NCBI RefSeq assembly: GCF_002455975.1
Contig: NZ_DKLM01000134.1
Span: 1-9,102 of the forward strand
DNA length: 9,102 nt
Origin: Clostridium sp. UBA6640
Lineage (GTDB): Bacteria > Bacillota > Clostridia > Clostridiales > Clostridiaceae
Direction: 5' to 3'
This document shows positions 7,073 through 9,102 of the stretch, in pieces (position 1 is the stretch's first letter; the number at the start of each line of letters is the position of its first letter). A model generated the notes under the pieces. The model saw nothing but the letters and a program-made list of their open reading frames with translations, searched no databases and was not told the DNA's origin. The translations under genes were made by a program, and so were the position numbers.

Positions 7073-7360
7073 AATTCACAACTTTAAAATTAATGCACAA
7101 TTCACAATGCACAATTAAGGAAGAAATTATTTTTTTAGAAAAATAATTTCCTAAAACATATTTTTAACTAGCAATATAAAATTGCTAGTGATTATGGCGA
7201 ACACTGTTCGCCGCTACGGAATAAATTCTAAATTTCTCAGAGGTAGCTTAGAAATGTCCACAATTGTGAATTGTGAACTGTGAATTTAGTAGTATTAATG
7301 GTATTACCGATAAATGCTGATTACTTTCAGGGATAGATTAAATTTAGAAGTGGTACATCT
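7073..7360 (+). repeat. hairpin repeat element C, inverted homologue of element B
   Basis: Parts in plus-strand order: words such as AATGCACAATTCACAATGCAC; a perfect 12-bp hairpin GAAATTATTTTT (7124-7135) with AAAAATAATTTC (7139-7150); a perfect 9-bp hairpin ACTAGCAAT/ATTGCTAGT (7167-7189); a GC-rich palindrome (7196-7212) missing from B; a further AT-rich segment; CACAATTGTGAATTGTGAACTGTGAATTT; and the flank ending in AAGTGGTACATCT at 7360. Reverse-complemented, it aligns with element B over its two conserved blocks, and weaker similarity continues to about 7376. It has no coding capacity. It looks like an insertion into the purine operon just upstream of purF. Confidence 0.72.
7196..7212. 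repeat. GC-rich 17-bp perfect palindrome inside element C
   Basis: GGCGAACA (7196-7203) and TGTTCGCC (7205-7212) are perfect reverse complements around one central C. It is followed by GCTACGG, and together these form the most GC-rich patch of the intergenic DNA. The corresponding place in element B holds a different hairpin (1389-1407), so this looks like an exchangeable module within the repeat. Confidence 0.6.
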
Positions 7361-7393
7361 ATATAATATATTTGGTTTATTATTTTCTTTTAG

Positions 7394-8857
7394 ATGCCTA
7401 AGGTTATGAAGATGGAGGATATGAAGATAATGGAATTACCTTTAAAAGACGGATATGTTTATAATAACTATGATCCAGATAAATTCCATGATGAATGTGG
7501 TGTATATGGAATTTTTAACTTAGGTGATAATTTAGATGTGGCAAGAAGAACTTATTATGGATTATATGCTCTTCAACATAGAGGGCAAGAAAGTTCAGGT
7601 ATAGTTACTTATAATGGTAAAAAGATGAAGTGTCACAAAGATATGGGCTTAGTTTCAGAAGTATTTAATAATGAAATATTAAATCAGCTTACAGGACATT
7701 CAGCAGTTGGACATGTTAGATATTCTACTGCTGGAGATAGTTCTGTGAAAAATGCACAACCTGTACTTGGAGAGTTTAAACTAGGAAATATTGCTATAGC
7801 TCATAATGGAAATTTAATAAATGCAGATATTATAAGAGAATTACTTGAGGATTCAGGATGTATTTTTCAAACTTCCATAGATTCTGAAGTTATTTTAAAT
7901 CTTATAGCTAGGGGTGCTAAAAAAGGTATTCTAAATGCAGTAGTAGATACAGTGCAAGCAATAAAAGGATCTTTTGGTATTGTAATTTTAACAGAAAATG
8001 AATTGATAGGTGTTAGAGATCCGCATGGTATTAGGCCGTTATGTCTTGGAAAGATTGGAGAGAGCTATGTTATAGCTTCAGAAAGTTGTGCGTTAGATGC
8101 TACAGGAGCGGAATATGTAAGAGATATTGAGCCAGGAGAAATTGTGGTTATAAATAATGAAGGAATAAAAAGTATCAATTTTGCGGAAAAAAGCATAAAA
8201 GCAATTTGTTCCTTTGAATATATATATTTTGCAAGGCCAGATACAATAATTGATGGCATAAGTGTGCATTCATCTAGAGTTAAAGCAGGTAAGAAGCTTT
8301 ATGAAGAGTATCCAGTGGATGCAGATATAGTAGTTGCAGTTCCGGATTCAGGGGTATCAGCAGCTATGGGTTATGCAAAAGCTTCAGGAATACCTTATGA
8401 AATAGGACTTATAAAAAATAGATATATAGGAAGAACATTTATTACTCCTTGCCAAGAAGAGAGAGAAAATGCTGTTAATGTTAAGTTAAATGTATTAAAA
8501 GAAAATGTAGAGGGTAAAAAGGTAGTTCTAATAGATGATTCAATAGTTAGAGGAACTACAAGTAAACGGTTAGTTGAACTTTTAAGAAAAGCCGGAGCAA
8601 AAGAGGTGCATTTTAGAGTCTGTTCACCTGTGGTTAAATTTCCTTGCTATTTTGGAATAGATACTCCTTATAGAAAAGGCCTTATAGGAGCAAATATGAA
8701 AGTAGAAGAAATAAGAGAAATAATAGGTGCAGATACTCTAGGGTATTTAACTCAAAAAGGCCTTTTAGAATGTTTGGGAAAAGGTGAAGGTTTCTGTTTA
8801 GGATGTTTTGATGGAGAATATCCAATTTCTGCTCCAATTAAATCAAGTGAAGATTAA
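7394..8857 (+). CDS. purF: amidophosphoribosyltransferase, iron-sulfur type
   Basis: PurF is the committed first step: PRPP + glutamine to phosphoribosylamine + glutamate + PPi. From the first ATG it has 487 residues. The N-terminal glutaminase begins at Cys35 in DECGVYGIF, normally exposed by removal of a propeptide, and continues with LQHRGQESSG, GHVRYST and HNGNLIN. The phosphoribosyltransferase domain has FARPDT from 279 and the PRPP loop VVLIDDSIVRGTT at 377-389. Cysteines 272, 418, 468 and 471 correspond closely, counted from Cys35, to the four [4Fe-4S] ligands of the B. subtilis enzyme, so the cluster-containing, oxygen-labile form is expected. The ATG at 7394 has no ribosome binding site. 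GGAGGA at 7414-7419 favours the in-frame ATG at 7430, giving 475 residues and a 22-residue propeptide. purF is separated from purC by a repeat. Confidence 0.96.
   Translation: MPKVMKMEDMKIMELPLKDGYVYNNYDPDKFHDECGVYGIFNLGDNLDVARRTYYGLYALQHRGQESSGIVTYNGKKMKCHKDMGLVSEVFNNEILNQLTGHSAVGHVRYSTAGDSSVKNAQPVLGEFKLGNIAIAHNGNLINADIIRELLEDSGCIFQTSIDSEVILNLIARGAKKGILNAVVDTVQAIKGSFGIVILTENELIGVRDPHGIRPLCLGKIGESYVIASESCALDATGAEYVRDIEPGEIVVINNEGIKSINFAEKSIKAICSFEYIYFARPDTIIDGISVHSSRVKAGKKLYEEYPVDADIVVAVPDSGVSAAMGYAKASGIPYEIGLIKNRYIGRTFITPCQEERENAVNVKLNVLKENVEGKKVVLIDDSIVRGTTSKRLVELLRKAGAKEVHFRVCSPVVKFPCYFGIDTPYRKGLIGANMKVEEIREIIGADTLGYLTQKGLLECLGKGEGFCLGCFDGEYPISAPIKSSED
7414..7419 (+). promoter_or_regulatory. 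purF: internal ribosome binding site favouring a purF start at 7430
   Basis: GGAGGA lies inside the longest purF frame, 10-11 bases before the in-frame ATG at 7430. It is too close to the ATG at 7421, and nothing comparable precedes 7394, 7406 or 7412. The protein would then begin MELPLKDGYVYNN. Confidence 0.6.
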
Positions 8858-9039
8858 AGACTTAAAATAATCAATAATATTTGTGATCATCACATAGATA
8901 ATTTAAAAGGTAAATTGGGAGTCATTATATTTAACTAACATTTTATTGAATTAAGCCATAAGTATAGGGATACAATGCGAAAATTTAAAACATCTTCGAA
9001 AAATAAATTTTCTATAAAAATATCTTAAATCCTTAGAAG
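8858..9039. other. spacer after purF
   Basis: I see no gene and no clear terminator in this AT-rich stretch. A 13-base palindrome TGTGATCATCACA lies at 8882-8894, but there is no T-run after it. The next purine gene, if the operon continues, lies beyond the window. Confidence 0.5.
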
Positions 9040-9102
9040 TTAAGAATTAATAATTAAGAGTGAAGAATTTAGGAAGAAATTCACTAAAGGTGAATTTCTT
9101 AA
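9040..9102 (+). repeat. left part of a fourth hairpin repeat-like element (D), cut by the window edge
   Basis: The segment begins with AT-rich words (TTAAGAATTAATAATTAAGAG, then TGAAGAATTTAGG) and goes straight into a perfect 11-bp hairpin, AAGAAATTCAC (9074-9084) and GTGAATTTCTT (9090-9100) with a 5-base loop. The order of word repeats, then GGAAGAAATT, then hairpin matches the left side of element C (AATTAAGGAAGAAATTAT) and resembles A. The right end is outside the window, so membership in the family is inferred. Confidence 0.5.

Larger units (their letters stand above)
6973..7393. other. purC-purF spacer occupied by a repeat
   Basis: These 421 bases contain no gene. About 100 AT-rich bases follow purC without a convincing terminator. 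Repeat element C (7073-7360) then fills most of the rest and leaves 33 bases to the first purF ATG. No PurBox pair with the spacing seen ahead of purL is present. purF must therefore be reached by read-through from purC across the hairpins, or by an unrecognised promoter. Confidence 0.7.

Noticed and set aside
7196..7212. CGAAC...GTTCG in the palindrome as a LexA (SOS) box or a PurR operator for purF
   Set aside because: GAAC and GTTC are 3 bases apart, whereas the Gram-positive LexA box needs 4. The CGAA cores are far too close for the PurBox pair geometry, and the site sits inside a repeat.
8065..8259. 64-codon minus-strand frame inside purF
   Set aside because: It lies wholly within conserved purF coding sequence and has no motif, so it is a shadow frame.
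8882..8894. TGTGATCATCACA as a CRP-like site or a terminator after purF
   Set aside because: The half-sites are too close for CRP (which needs 6 bases between TGTGA and TCACA), and no T-run follows for termination.

Overview
The window is low-GC DNA with strong AGGAGG-type ribosome binding sites, alpha/beta-type small acid-soluble spore protein (SASP) genes, a single-chain clade-II type PurL and an iron-sulfur-type PurF. Together these point to a spore-forming anaerobe of the genus Clostridium (cluster I). It resembles the C. beijerinckii/C. butyricum group, but the species is my inference and was not checked.

Layout. Positions 1-580 hold three tandem SASP genes: the 3' end of one (1-53) and two complete copies (90-281 and 392-580). 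Two hairpins follow (619-653 and 670-713), and the second can terminate transcription on both strands. On the minus strand at 733-897 is a 54-residue peptide gene with a good ribosome binding site and a C-terminal CxxCxxCxxC motif. The stretch 898-1876 has no convincing gene. It carries two hairpin-bearing repeat elements (1028-1210 and 1291-1545), then an AT-rich leader with a pair of inverted CGAA boxes (1807-1850) matching a Gram-positive PurR operator. Downstream come purL (1877-5653), purE (5789-6268) and purC (6268-6972, overlapping purE by 1 base). A 421-base gap then holds another copy of the repeat in opposite orientation, followed by purF (start at 7394 or, more likely, 7430; end 8857). 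The last 245 bases have no gene and run into the edge of a fourth repeat-like element (9040-9102).

How the genes work together. PurF makes phosphoribosylamine from PRPP and glutamine (step 1). PurL converts FGAR to FGAM (step 4). PurE and PurC carboxylate AIR and join it to aspartate to give SAICAR. Other pathway genes (purM, purN, purH, purD and any purK) are not in the window. The two CGAA boxes ahead of purL suggest PurR-type control of the block. The SASPs belong to a separate job, coating spore DNA.

The least ordinary part is the intergenic repeat family. Four members share a plan: AT-rich short-word repeats at the ends, then a hairpin built on GAAATT...AATTTC. Two of them form a long imperfect inverted repeat flanking purL-purE-purC. 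I see no phage, CRISPR, toxin or defence system.
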